Notes: generated by a model from the letters alone, not told the origin. 6,437 bases of DNA from Candidatus Kaiserbacteria bacterium RIFCSPHIGHO2_02_FULL_54_11b (GCA_001781275.1 MFLH01000024.1:4014-10450), one strand, 5' to 3'. Shown: positions 1 to 6,437, counted from the first letter of the stretch. Numbers and translations: made by a program.

Positions 1-1947
1 CTTGTGGCACCCCGCGTGCGTGTGTTTACGTTACGCAAAGGCCTCTCCGACACCGTCATCTACGATGAGGAAAAAGTACGCGAGCGATACGGCTTCGGAC
101 CCGAGCGCGTGGTGGATTACAAAGCACTACGCGGCGATCCCTCCGACAACATTCCCGGAATCAAGGGTATCGGGGAAAAAATTGCGACTGAGCTCATCAA
201 AGAATTTGGCTCACTTGATCAGATATACGCGGCGTTGAGTAAGGATCCGGAGAAATTCGGCACGCGCGTAAAACCACGCATCGTCGAACTTTTGAAAAGC
301 GGCAAATCAGACGCTGCGTTTTCAAAAACGCTCGCCACGATCCATCCCGATGTGCCCATCTCTTTCGAGTTGCCCAAGCGGCAGTGGCATCTCGGAGAAC
401 ACGCGGCCACCATCATGGCGATCTGCGAGGAATTGGAATTCAAATCGCTCAAAGAACGTGTACGAAGCGCGCATACGCCGGGCGATGCGGGAGAGGAAGC
501 TGTCCCCGAAGCAGAGGCCCAAAAAATAGATCCTGCGGCGCTTCGTGAGACAGCGCTTGCGCTCTGGCTCCTGCATTCCGATGTAACAAATCCGAGCTTG
601 GAAGATATTTTGCGCGAGACGCATATCGAAGATTTTGAAAAAGCGCGCGAAGCTATATTCGCAGAATTGCGCTCCACGGGGCGACTCAACGAAGTCTTTG
701 AGAATATAGAGAAGCCGCTCATTTCCGTCGTCGGGCAGATGAATGCGCATGGTGTGTATATCGATAAAGCGCATTTGAAATCACTCGCGGATGAGTATGG
801 CAAAGAGCTTGGGCGCCTTGCGGGGAAGATCTACAAACATGCCGGACACGAATTCAACATCAATTCGCCGAAACAACTCGGGGTCATCCTCTACGACGAG
901 CTCAAGATAAATCCGGTAAAGCAAAAGAAGACGCCGGGGGGTGCGCGGACGACCAAAGAGAGCGAGTTGGAAAAACTCTCCGGACTCCATCCAATAATTG
1001 CCGACATCCTCGGGTATCGCGAATTGCAGAAGCTTCTCTCGACGTACATCGAGAAAATGCCTGCGCTCATTGCATCCGATGGTCGGCTGCACGCGGAGTT
1101 TTTGCAGACGGGGACAACTACAGGCCGCATGGGGTGCCAGAATCCGAATCTCCAGAATATTCCTATCAAATCCGAGTATGGCCGCCGCATTCGCACCGCG
1201 TTTGCGGCGCCAAAAGGGAGTGTGCTCGCCGCGCTCGATTACTCGCAAATAGAACTTCGCATCGCGGCGGGGCTTTCGGGAGATGAAAAATTGGTGCAGA
1301 TATTCCAAAGTGGAGGCGACGTACATGCCGCCGTGGCGGCGCAGGTCTTCAACGTGCCGCCCGAGCTGGTGGACCATGAAATGCGGCGTCGGGCAAAGGT
1401 TATCAATTTCGGTATTCTCTATGGCATGGGAGTCAATGCCCTGCGCGCGAATCTGGCGGGAGATGTGACCCGCGACGAGGCCGCGGCGTTTCTCTCGGAA
1501 TACTTTAAGAATTTTTCCGGCCTTGCGCACTATATCGAACGCACCAAAGCGGAAGCCGCGCGCAAAGGATACACCGAAACACTTTTTGGCCGCCGGCGCT
1601 ACTTTGCCGGTTTCAAATCTTCTCTCCCAAGTTTGCGTGCGCAGGCAGAGCGCATGGCGATCAACGCGCCCATGCAGGGGACACAAGCCGACATCATCAA
1701 GCTCGCAATGGTCGAGGCCGACAAGCTCATCGAAAAGCAAGGCTGGCGGGACAAAGCTGCGCTCATCATGCAGGTGCACGATGAGCTCGTCTATGAGCTT
1801 GATGAGGCGATCGCCGAAAAGGCTGCACGAGCGATACGCGACGTGATGGAATCCATGGTACCTGCGCGTGAGCTCTCCGGCGTACCCATAGTTACGGAAA
1901 TCGCGATCGGGAAGGATTGGGGCACCATGCAAAGACTTTCCCGCTAA
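1..1947 (+). CDS. polA: DNA polymerase I, 5'-truncated by window start
   Basis: Family A DNA polymerase that fills gaps and replaces RNA primers in repair and lagging-strand synthesis. Base 1 is already in frame (Leu-Val-Ala-Pro), so the gene begins upstream; the GTG at 4 is an internal Val. By comparison with E. coli PolA roughly 140 residues are missing. Counting from that Val as 1: the end of the 5'-nuclease domain, with the helix-3-turn-helix motif GDPSDNIPGIKGIGEK (44-59); a short region (about 150-235) where the 3'-5' exonuclease domain should lie; then the polymerase domain. The polymerase domain has TGRMGCQNPNLQNIP (373-387), motif A LDYSQIELR (411-419, metal ligand D413), motif B RRRAKVINFGILYGM (461-475, with K465, F469, Y473) and motif C QVHDELVYE (590-598, D593/E594). 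All polymerase catalytic residues are present. No DxE-type proofreading motif is visible; only a relic resembling the end of the exonuclease fold (ALALWLL, about 184-190) remains. The gene ends one base before the next and is probably co-transcribed with it. Confidence 0.97.
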   Translation, partial: LVAPRVRVFTLRKGLSDTVIYDEEKVRERYGFGPERVVDYKALRGDPSDNIPGIKGIGEKIATELIKEFGSLDQIYAALSKDPEKFGTRVKPRIVELLKSGKSDAAFSKTLATIHPDVPISFELPKRQWHLGEHAATIMAICEELEFKSLKERVRSAHTPGDAGEEAVPEAEAQKIDPAALRETALALWLLHSDVTNPSLEDILRETHIEDFEKAREAIFAELRSTGRLNEVFENIEKPLISVVGQMNAHGVYIDKAHLKSLADEYGKELGRLAGKIYKHAGHEFNINSPKQLGVILYDELKINPVKQKKTPGGARTTKESELEKLSGLHPIIADILGYRELQKLLSTYIEKMPALIASDGRLHAEFLQTGTTTGRMGCQNPNLQNIPIKSEYGRRIRTAFAAPKGSVLAALDYSQIELRIAAGLSGDEKLVQIFQSGGDVHAAVAAQVFNVPPELVDHEMRRRAKVINFGILYGMGVNALRANLAGDVTRDEAAAFLSEYFKNFSGLAHYIERTKAEAARKGYTETLFGRRRYFAGFKSSLPSLRAQAERMAINAPMQGTQADIIKLAMVEADKLIEKQGWRDKAALIMQVHDELVYELDEAIAEKAARAIRDVMESMVPARELSGVPIVTEIAIGKDWGTMQRLSR

Positions 1948-1948
1948 T

Positions 1949-2575
1949 ATGCTCTATCTATACACAGGGACCGATCGGAAAAAGACGCGTGCCATGATGG
2001 ACGCGGCAGTACAGAAATTATCCGGCAAAGGTGTACGCATTGTGCGTATTTCCGACGCGCATACTCCCGAGGACCTTCGCGCGGCGTTGTCCGGGAGCGG
2101 TATGTTTGGAGGTGCGCGACTCGTAATACTCGATGGAGTGTTTGGGAACGAAGGGATGCGGGTAGTTGCCGAAGATGCATTGCCTGCAATGAAAAAGTCA
2201 CCGGAGACCTTTTTTATCTTGGAAGAAAAGCCACTGGCGGACGTACGGAAAAAAATAGAAAAATTCGCGGAAAAAGCCGAACGATTTGACGCGCCCGCCA
2301 AGAAAAAGGATGACAGCATCTTCGGGCTCGCGAATGCGCTGCAGCGGGGGAAGAAGAAAGAGCTTTGGATCGGGTATCAAAAAGAATTGGCTGTCGGCAA
2401 AAGCCCTGAGGCGATACACGGCGTACTTTTTTGGGCCGCCAAGCAAGCGCTCTTGCGCAATGTGCGCGATGCGCGAGCGCGGGAACTTGTTGCGAAACTT
2501 GCTGAACTGCCGCACGAATCGCGTCGGCGTGGATTGGAGCTTGAATATGCACTCGAACTGTTCGTCCTTCGCTAA
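1949..2575 (+). CDS. holA: DNA polymerase III delta subunit-like protein (compact HolA)
   Basis: The delta subunit is the clamp-loader 'wrench' that opens the beta sliding clamp. This 208-residue protein resembles it in pattern. The N-terminus YLYTGTDRKKTR (3-14) matches the usual 'YLLYGxDxF' opening. A strand LVILDG (58-63) is followed by a helix and FFILEEKPLADVRKKI (88-103), as in delta domain I. FGLANALQRGKKKELW (125-140), then a helix with GVLFWAAKQALL (158-169) and a C-terminal ELEYALELFVLR (197-208) match delta domain III. Usual HolA proteins are about 330-350 residues. Here the junction near residues 112-124 (a Lys-rich stretch, APAKKKDDS) replaces the central helical domain II. There is no P-loop, as expected for delta. 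The start ATG lies one base after the polA stop with no clear Shine-Dalgarno, suggesting translational coupling. The replication neighbour supports the call. It could instead be a divergent delta-prime-like or undescribed clamp-loader protein. Confidence 0.72.
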   Translation: MLYLYTGTDRKKTRAMMDAAVQKLSGKGVRIVRISDAHTPEDLRAALSGSGMFGGARLVILDGVFGNEGMRVVAEDALPAMKKSPETFFILEEKPLADVRKKIEKFAEKAERFDAPAKKKDDSIFGLANALQRGKKKELWIGYQKELAVGKSPEAIHGVLFWAAKQALLRNVRDARARELVAKLAELPHESRRRGLELEYALELFVLR

Positions 2576-2581
2576 GATACA

Positions 2582-3292
2582 ATGAGAGGCATGCGTAGTA
2601 TCGCCGTCTGCCTCATCATCACGTGCCTTGCGTTCGAAGTTCTACCGGAAATATCTCTTGCCGCCGCAGTCGTAGGAATACCGGCGACGGATCCGGTGTC
2701 GAAACAGATCTTTTTGGGAGATTCTTCTGTCATTCCCGCACAACTCAATATCCCGTCGCCTCTACCACCTACAGAGGCGGTCGCGAAAGATGTATCAGGG
2801 GCAACCGGATTGCTCGATCACCCCACGTGTGTTGCCGAGGTGAATCGGCGGGCGGCGCTTTCGCCACCCCAGCCGCCGCCGAGCGGAGATTTCCCCTGCG
2901 TCGTGCCTGCGTCCAACGGCGCGGGCGTCGTCAACGGTATGTGCTTTGTGACGCAGTGCAAAGGTGTGTCGTTCACCGGCTTAGGTGGGATTCTTACGAG
3001 CATAGGCACGATGGCGGCTATCGGCGGCGCGGTCGCGCTTGTGAGCAAACTCCTTTCTTCCGGACAAAGTGCAGGCGGAGGGACTGGAGCATTCCTACAG
3101 AATGCCACGGGGACGCTCGGGTGCGGAGCGTACGCCCAGACCTCGACGTCAACCTCCCCTCTTTGCGTGCCTTATTACCCGCAATTCGTTATGGCGACAT
3201 CGACCACCGGGACCGACATATCGCTTCTTTTGCAAAAATCACTCGAAACCATCCGCCTGTTGCTCTCGGCACTCTCGCCGGCAAAGCCGTAG
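2582..3292 (+). CDS. secreted Cys-containing protein of unknown function (small paralogue)
   Basis: I do not recognise a named family. The 236-residue product opens with a signal peptide: basic MRGMR, hydrophobic core of residues 6-21, likely cleavage around SLA|AA (25-29). Met4 (ATG at 2591) is an equally plausible start, since GAGAGG lies too close to it to help decide. TACAAT (2578-2583) could be a -10 element, but no good -35 is seen. The mature part has six cysteines (83, 106, 121, 126, 181, 195), an even number consistent with disulfides. A module HPTCVA (80-85), Pro-rich linker, PC (105-106), GMC (119-121), CKGVSFTGLGG (126-136) recurs in the next gene. It is followed by a glycine-zipper-like hydrophobic helix (about 134-158) that could insert in a membrane. 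A Ser/Thr-rich stretch (186-192) and a C-terminal amphipathic helix (213-231) complete it. It begins 6 bases after the holA-like stop and ends 15 bases before its paralogue, in the same frame. Confidence 0.82.
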   Translation: MRGMRSIAVCLIITCLAFEVLPEISLAAAVVGIPATDPVSKQIFLGDSSVIPAQLNIPSPLPPTEAVAKDVSGATGLLDHPTCVAEVNRRAALSPPQPPPSGDFPCVVPASNGAGVVNGMCFVTQCKGVSFTGLGGILTSIGTMAAIGGAVALVSKLLSSGQSAGGGTGAFLQNATGTLGCGAYAQTSTSTSPLCVPYYPQFVMATSTTGTDISLLLQKSLETIRLLLSALSPAKP

Positions 3293-3307
3293 GGGATATT
3301 CACTGGT

Positions 3308-4846
3308 ATGCAGTACGACTGCACGCATGTGGTACCATTTATGACGATGGGAAAATCTTTTCATGCGGCAGTATCCGGAATGTGCGTTTCTGCAGTCATT
3401 TCCGCTTTCGTCGTGTCGGTGATGATTGTTCCGCAGCAGGCACACGCTCAGGCGAAGGAACTAATATATCAAAACGGTTCGTGGGGTGTCACGAACAACT
3501 TGACCGGGCAATTCTCGCCACTCTCCAGTTTTTCCCCGCAGGCACTGACAACCATTTTAGGGGGAGCGGGGGGCGGGCCGCATCCGATATGTGTCGCATA
3601 CGACAAATTACCTCCGCAGACCAAGGCAGCGACTCCGCCCCCACCGTGCTATGAGCCTAGCTTTACTTCGCTCGGCAACGTAATGGGCGTATGCGTTCCA
3701 AATACAGGCCTGTGCAAAGGCGTTTCCGCACCGGGCCTCGGTGGTGGGTCCATGGGCCTCGGCGGATCACTCCAGAGCATCTTCGGCTCGCTTCTCGGGC
3801 AGGTTTTGTCCAAGCTGATGCAACCTACGCCGCCGACTCCGCCCCCGTCTACAGGCGGGTACGGCACGACCCCTCCTCCGTATGGGTCCGGCTGTTTGGG
3901 CACCTACTTCGATACATCCGACATTTCGCTCATCTCAAATCCGTGCGCTCGGTATACTCCTCCGGTCTCCAACAACATTAATAACCCGACGGATCCAAAC
4001 GCGTGTTCGACCCTCAATCAATTACTCGGATTGTGCGGGACCAACCCGAACTGCCCCACGGTCACGCCCGCCAATTGCGCGGCGGGCAGTCATCCTGTCT
4101 CCGGCGGACAAGATTTCAACGGATGCGTCCTTCCGGACACATGCGCACCCGATACCGACTCCAATTTGCCTCCGAGCCCTATCCCGACGGTGCCGCAACC
4201 TCCGCCGTTGCGCGTTATCTTTGCGACGACAACCATCGCGAATATTTTTGCGCCACAGACAGGCGCACGAGGTGATATCAATGTACGGACCGACGGTGCG
4301 ACCATCATCGGTGGCACGCGTGATGTGCAGGGCAATGTCGAAGTCGCGGGCTTTTTCGGCTCCGAGACATTCGGCGATCAAGGATCGCAGGGCTTGGTGA
4401 GCGGATGGTGTAAATCGCGTCCGTGGGCGACCAACTTTCTCTCCAAAATCGTCTCGCCATCATTTTTCGACGGCCTTTGCACGTGGCGCGGCTTCCAAGT
4501 CGGCACTCCTCCGCCCCCAAAACCTGCCGTGACACTCCAGCAGACGCCGAAGCCAAAACCGATTGCGACCACGACCACCCCGACTACTCCACAGATCCCG
4601 CCCAAGGTAGATATCTGGGCGGTACCCGCGTCTGTCCCGCTCGGGGGGCGCACATCCATATTCTGGAACACACAGGGCGTCACGAGCTGCACCGAGACAT
4701 CGCCAAATGGCGGCTTCAACCAAAACTCGCTCTCCGGTGGTGCAGCAACACAACCCATCACGTCCGCGACGACCTTCTCCATCTCGTGTCTCGCCCCCGA
4801 CGGTACCCCGGTAACAGGATCGGTCACGGTGAATCTAAAAATTTAG
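3308..4846 (+). CDS. secreted modular Pro/Cys-rich surface protein with C-terminal Ig-like domain
   Basis: Up to 512 residues, exported, function unknown. Start choice is uncertain. ATG 3308 has a weak AGGGGA (3291-3296) 11 bases upstream, but ATG 3341 or 3347 gives a more normal signal peptide (MGKSF, hydrophobic 19-41, cleavage AHA|QA at 47). Numbering from 3308: the shared module HPICVA (92-97), PC (113-114), GVC (127-129), CKGVSAPGLGG (136-146); a Gly-rich amphipathic segment to 171; Pro/Gly linker 172-195; a Cys-rich unit with C233, C243, C249, C257, C273, C279; Pro linker 284-300; a block with C368 and C391 and aromatic motifs SGWCKSRPW (365-373) and CTWRGFQVG (391-399); Pro/Thr linker 400-432; and a terminal Ig-like beta domain (433-512) with core W453 and Cys pair C461/C494. 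The 16 mature cysteines suggest disulfides. Ig-like domains of this W...SC...SC type are frequent in Parcubacteria surface proteins (family knowledge). The likely site is the cell surface, in adhesion or envelope structure; that role is inference. Confidence 0.85.
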   Translation: MQYDCTHVVPFMTMGKSFHAAVSGMCVSAVISAFVVSVMIVPQQAHAQAKELIYQNGSWGVTNNLTGQFSPLSSFSPQALTTILGGAGGGPHPICVAYDKLPPQTKAATPPPPCYEPSFTSLGNVMGVCVPNTGLCKGVSAPGLGGGSMGLGGSLQSIFGSLLGQVLSKLMQPTPPTPPPSTGGYGTTPPPYGSGCLGTYFDTSDISLISNPCARYTPPVSNNINNPTDPNACSTLNQLLGLCGTNPNCPTVTPANCAAGSHPVSGGQDFNGCVLPDTCAPDTDSNLPPSPIPTVPQPPPLRVIFATTTIANIFAPQTGARGDINVRTDGATIIGGTRDVQGNVEVAGFFGSETFGDQGSQGLVSGWCKSRPWATNFLSKIVSPSFFDGLCTWRGFQVGTPPPPKPAVTLQQTPKPKPIATTTTPTTPQIPPKVDIWAVPASVPLGGRTSIFWNTQGVTSCTETSPNGGFNQNSLSGGAATQPITSATTFSISCLAPDGTPVTGSVTVNLKI

Positions 4847-4849
4847 ATT
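4832..4849. repeat. perfect 8-bp inverted repeat at the gdhA start
   Basis: AATCTAAA (4832-4839) and TTTAGATT (4842-4849) are exact reverse complements separated by two A bases. The repeat covers the last codons and TAG stop of the upstream gene and ends immediately before the GTG start of gdhA. It is AT-rich with a very short loop, so a stable RNA hairpin is doubtful. A DNA-level operator, or chance in the AT-rich codons for Asn-Leu-Lys-Ile, are both possible. No U-tract follows, so it is not a terminator. Confidence 0.4.
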
Positions 4850-6079
4850 GTGAACGCGTTCGACGAAGCGCAAGAACAGCTCAATCGCGCAATCGCAGTT
4901 TCGCCCGTTACCGAAAATCTCCACACACTGCTCCTAAAACCGGAGCGGGAAATCGTCGTCTCCATACCAATCCATATGGATGATGGTTCGCTTCGGATAT
5001 TTGAAGGGTACCGCGTCCAATATTCTTCTTTGCGCGGGCCGTACAAAGGTGGCGTTCGTTTTCATTCTCAAGCGGATATTTCTGAAGTGCGCGCGCTCGC
5101 ATTTTGGATGACGATGAAATGCGCAGTTGCAGGGATTGCAATGGGCGGGGGCAAAGGAGGGATAACCGTCGATCCGCGCTCTCTCTCGGCAGCAGAAATA
5201 GAGCGTCTCGCGCGCGGATGGGTGCAAGCATTTTATTCGCTTCTGGGGCCTGATCAGGATATTCCGGCACCTGATGTAAACACGACACCGGAGATCATGT
5301 GTTGGATGTCGGAAGAGTATGCAAAACTCACGGGTGATACGCGCAATGCTACTTTCACGGGGAAAGCACTGACCTGCGGAGGCTCCGAGGGCAGAAGTGC
5401 GGCGACAAGCGCCGGCGGTTTTTACGTTTTCGAAGCGTTGCGCCCACACATAGAGCTTCCCGCCCACGTGAAAGTGGCGGTGCAGGGAATGGGGAATGTG
5501 GGCGGAGGCACAGCAAAGATATTTCGGGAGCACGGCCACACTATTATCGCAATGTCGGATTCGAGAGGCGGCATATATTCCGCCGAAGGACTCGATCCAG
5601 CAGAGGTGGAAACATACAAAAAGAAAAACGGAAACATGAAAGGATTTCCAAACGCACAGCAGATCTCCAATGAAGAATTGTTGGAACTTCCATGCGATGT
5701 CTTGGTCCCCGCGGCTCTCGAGAATCAGATTACGAAAAAGAATGCGGAAAAGATACAAGCGAAAGTCGTACTCGAACTCGCGAATGGTCCGACCGCAACC
5801 GATGCAGACGATATATTATTCAAGAAAGGTATTGCAGTCATCCCCGACATCCTCGCAAATGCTGGCGGCGTCGTCGTTTCAACCTATGAGTGGGAGCAAA
5901 ATTTGAAAGGCGAGCATTGGAGCGAGAAAGACGTACTCGACAAACTCTGCACTCTGCTCGAGCGCGAATCGAAAAATGTGTGGGAACGTAGCGTGAAATT
6001 AAAAACCGACCTCCGCCGCGCCGCGTTTTCAATCGCCCTCGAGCGGCTCGAGGAAGCGTTAAGAAGCAAAAAAGTATAA
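4850..6079 (+). CDS. gdhA: glutamate dehydrogenase (Glu/Leu/Phe/Val dehydrogenase family)
   Basis: Cytoplasmic enzyme, normally hexameric, that interconverts glutamate with 2-oxoglutarate and ammonium using NAD(P). The product is 409 residues, the usual length for the roughly 410-420-residue class, and appears complete. The GTG start fits because the N-terminus FDEAQEQLNRA (4-14) aligns with the conserved opening helix; no strong Shine-Dalgarno is seen. Substrate domain: GPYKGGVRFH (63-72), substrate-binding K90 in MTMK, catalytic K102 in GGGKGG (99-104), and catalytic D142 in PAPDVNT (139-145). Dinucleotide domain: GKALTCGGSEGR (171-182), Rossmann loop GMGNVG (213-218), strand end SDSRGGIY (236-243), then PAALENQIT (287-295), ANGPT (311-315) and PDILANAGG (332-340). 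NAD versus NADP preference cannot be settled by eye. It starts 3 bases after the preceding stop, so it is probably the last gene of the operon. A related amino-acid dehydrogenase is less likely because the length and motifs fit glutamate dehydrogenase. Confidence 0.96.
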   Translation: MNAFDEAQEQLNRAIAVSPVTENLHTLLLKPEREIVVSIPIHMDDGSLRIFEGYRVQYSSLRGPYKGGVRFHSQADISEVRALAFWMTMKCAVAGIAMGGGKGGITVDPRSLSAAEIERLARGWVQAFYSLLGPDQDIPAPDVNTTPEIMCWMSEEYAKLTGDTRNATFTGKALTCGGSEGRSAATSAGGFYVFEALRPHIELPAHVKVAVQGMGNVGGGTAKIFREHGHTIIAMSDSRGGIYSAEGLDPAEVETYKKKNGNMKGFPNAQQISNEELLELPCDVLVPAALENQITKKNAEKIQAKVVLELANGPTATDADDILFKKGIAVIPDILANAGGVVVSTYEWEQNLKGEHWSEKDVLDKLCTLLERESKNVWERSVKLKTDLRRAAFSIALERLEEALRSKKV

Positions 6080-6084
6080 TTTTG

Positions 6085-6155
6085 TCCCCCCGGGAGGAAT
6101 CGGACCTCCGTCACGTGCTTAAAAGGCACATGCTCTACCATTGAGCTACGAGGGG
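6085..6155 (-). tRNA. tRNA-Lys(UUU)
   Basis: A 71-base cloverleaf on the minus strand. The acceptor stem CCCCTCG pairs with CGGGGGG (one T-G wobble), discriminator A73. The D arm is GCTC/GAGC with a 7-base loop containing GG. The anticodon stem TGTGC/GCACG carries loop CTTTTAA, so the anticodon is UUU (lysine). The variable region TGAC has 4 bases, and the T stem GGAGG/CCTCC is perfect. CCA is not encoded (the 3' flank reads CAAAA), so it must be added by a nucleotidyltransferase. Two oddities: the T loop reads TCCGATT, placing C at the near-universal position 55 usually occupied by U/pseudouridine, and the first pair is C1-G72 where tRNA-Lys usually has G1-C72. All helices are intact, so the gene looks functional. 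It converges on gdhA, with 5 bases between their ends. Confidence 0.93.
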
Positions 6156-6163
6156 TAAATAAG

Positions 6164-6192
6164 ACTATACCGCCTAGAAGCGAGAAGCTCAA
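6164..6192 (-). promoter_or_regulatory. sigma70-type promoter for tRNA-Lys
   Basis: Read on the minus strand, a -35 box TTGAGC (6192-6187, four of six to TTGACA) and a -10 box TATAGT (6169-6164, five of six to TATAAT) are separated by exactly 17 bases. The tRNA 5' end is 8 bases past the -10 box, so transcription would start at or within about a base of the mature 5' end, leaving almost no leader. It lies between the doxX-like stop and the tRNA. Confidence 0.68.
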
Positions 6193-6205
6193 AGCGCACA
6201 GCGGT

Positions 6206-6437
6206 TTACAGCGGCATGTCGAGTGCGAAAATTCCGGCACCTGTCATGACGAGCGAAAGGCAGATGACAAAGAGGAGCGCGCTTTCGATGCGGGAGAGGG
6301 GGAACAGACCGCTGTAGCGGCGCTTCCATACAAAGGATTTAAGCGCGGCAAGCGCGCCGAGGAGGGCTATTGCTTGCGCATAGACACCGAGAATAAGGCC
6401 GACTCCGATGATGAGCTCGAATACCGATGCGAAGATC
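6206..6437 (-). CDS. DoxX-family membrane protein, 5'-truncated by window end
   Basis: Reading the minus strand from 6436 gives 76 residues in frame before the TAA at 6208-6206; base 6437 is the last base of the preceding codon. The fragment opens with IFASVFELIIGVGLILG (1-17), followed by another hydrophobic run, AQAIALLGALAAL (20-32). A basic loop KSFVWKRR (33-40) then leads to a last hydrophobic helix ALLFVICLSLVMTGAGIFAL (53-72) and a short tail DMPL. The order of a FE-x-x-I-G-x-G-L helix, an ALLGAL helix and a final LLF...TGAG-x-F-x-LD helix matches the C-terminal part of DoxX/DoxX-like four-helix membrane proteins. The function in this family is poorly defined; members are linked to redox or sulfur stress in other bacteria. 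The stop is 50 bases upstream of the tRNA. The missing N-terminus would hold the first membrane helix or helices. Confidence is high that the frame is coding, moderate for the family. Confidence 0.72.
   Translation of the reverse strand, partial: IFASVFELIIGVGLILGVYAQAIALLGALAALKSFVWKRRYSGLFPLSRIESALLFVICLSLVMTGAGIFALDMPL

Noticed and set aside
781..1932. 383-codon open frame antisense to polA
   Set aside because: It lies entirely opposite well-conserved polymerase motifs and its product resembles no protein; a shadow frame.
3290..3307. Single TAG between two genes in the same frame, hinting at readthrough or a broken single gene
   Set aside because: The downstream part has its own complete signal peptide, and the shared module is duplicated, not continued, so these are two tandem genes.
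2623..3654. 343-codon open frame overlapping both secreted-protein genes in another frame
   Set aside because: Its product is very rich in Arg, Cys and His with no domain pattern. The overlapped frames have signal peptides, conserved cysteine spacing and linkers, so this is a shadow of GC-biased codons.
4268..4276. Arg-Gly-Asp tripeptide in the larger secreted protein
   Set aside because: A three-residue match is expected by chance, and nothing else points to integrin-type binding.
5884..6240. 118-codon minus-strand frame across the tRNA
   Set aside because: The peptide segment SSMVEHVPFK is the usual spurious translation of a tRNA gene; the frame covers the tRNA, its promoter and gdhA antisense.

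Overview
The window looks like a piece of a Candidate Phyla Radiation (Patescibacteria, most likely Parcubacteria-type) genome. This is inferred from style, without a database search. The genes are packed with gaps of 1 to 15 bases. The replication proteins are trimmed: a PolA without recognisable proofreading motifs and a very short DNA polymerase III delta-like protein. There is a secreted Pro/Cys-rich protein ending in an Ig-like domain of a kind common in these genomes. The tRNA has no encoded CCA, and Shine-Dalgarno signals are weak.

Layout, plus strand: (1) 1-1947, the C-terminal 648 codons of DNA polymerase I (polA), cut by the window start. (2) 1949-2575, a compact HolA-like clamp-loader delta subunit. 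(3) 2582-3292, a small secreted Cys-containing protein of unknown function. (4) 3308-4846, a larger secreted modular protein that shares a four-cysteine module with the preceding one. (5) 4850-6079, a complete glutamate dehydrogenase. Gaps of 1, 6, 15 and 3 bases suggest one polycistronic transcript.

Minus strand: a tRNA-Lys(UUU) at 6085-6155 converges on gdhA with only 5 bases between the two 3' ends. It has a good sigma70-type promoter at 6164-6192. Upstream of that is the C-terminal end of a DoxX-family membrane protein (6206-6437), cut by the window end.

How the genes fit together: polA and the holA-like gene form a DNA replication/repair pair. The two secreted proteins form a second pair related by a shared module, probably cell-surface or envelope proteins stabilised by disulfides. 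gdhA is a stand-alone metabolic gene linking 2-oxoglutarate and glutamate. The most novel material is the pair of secreted paralogues. The compact HolA, the exonuclease-depleted PolA and the atypical T-loop of the tRNA are secondary points of interest. There is no gene-free stretch above 300 bases, and I saw no CRISPR array, insertion sequence or rRNA.
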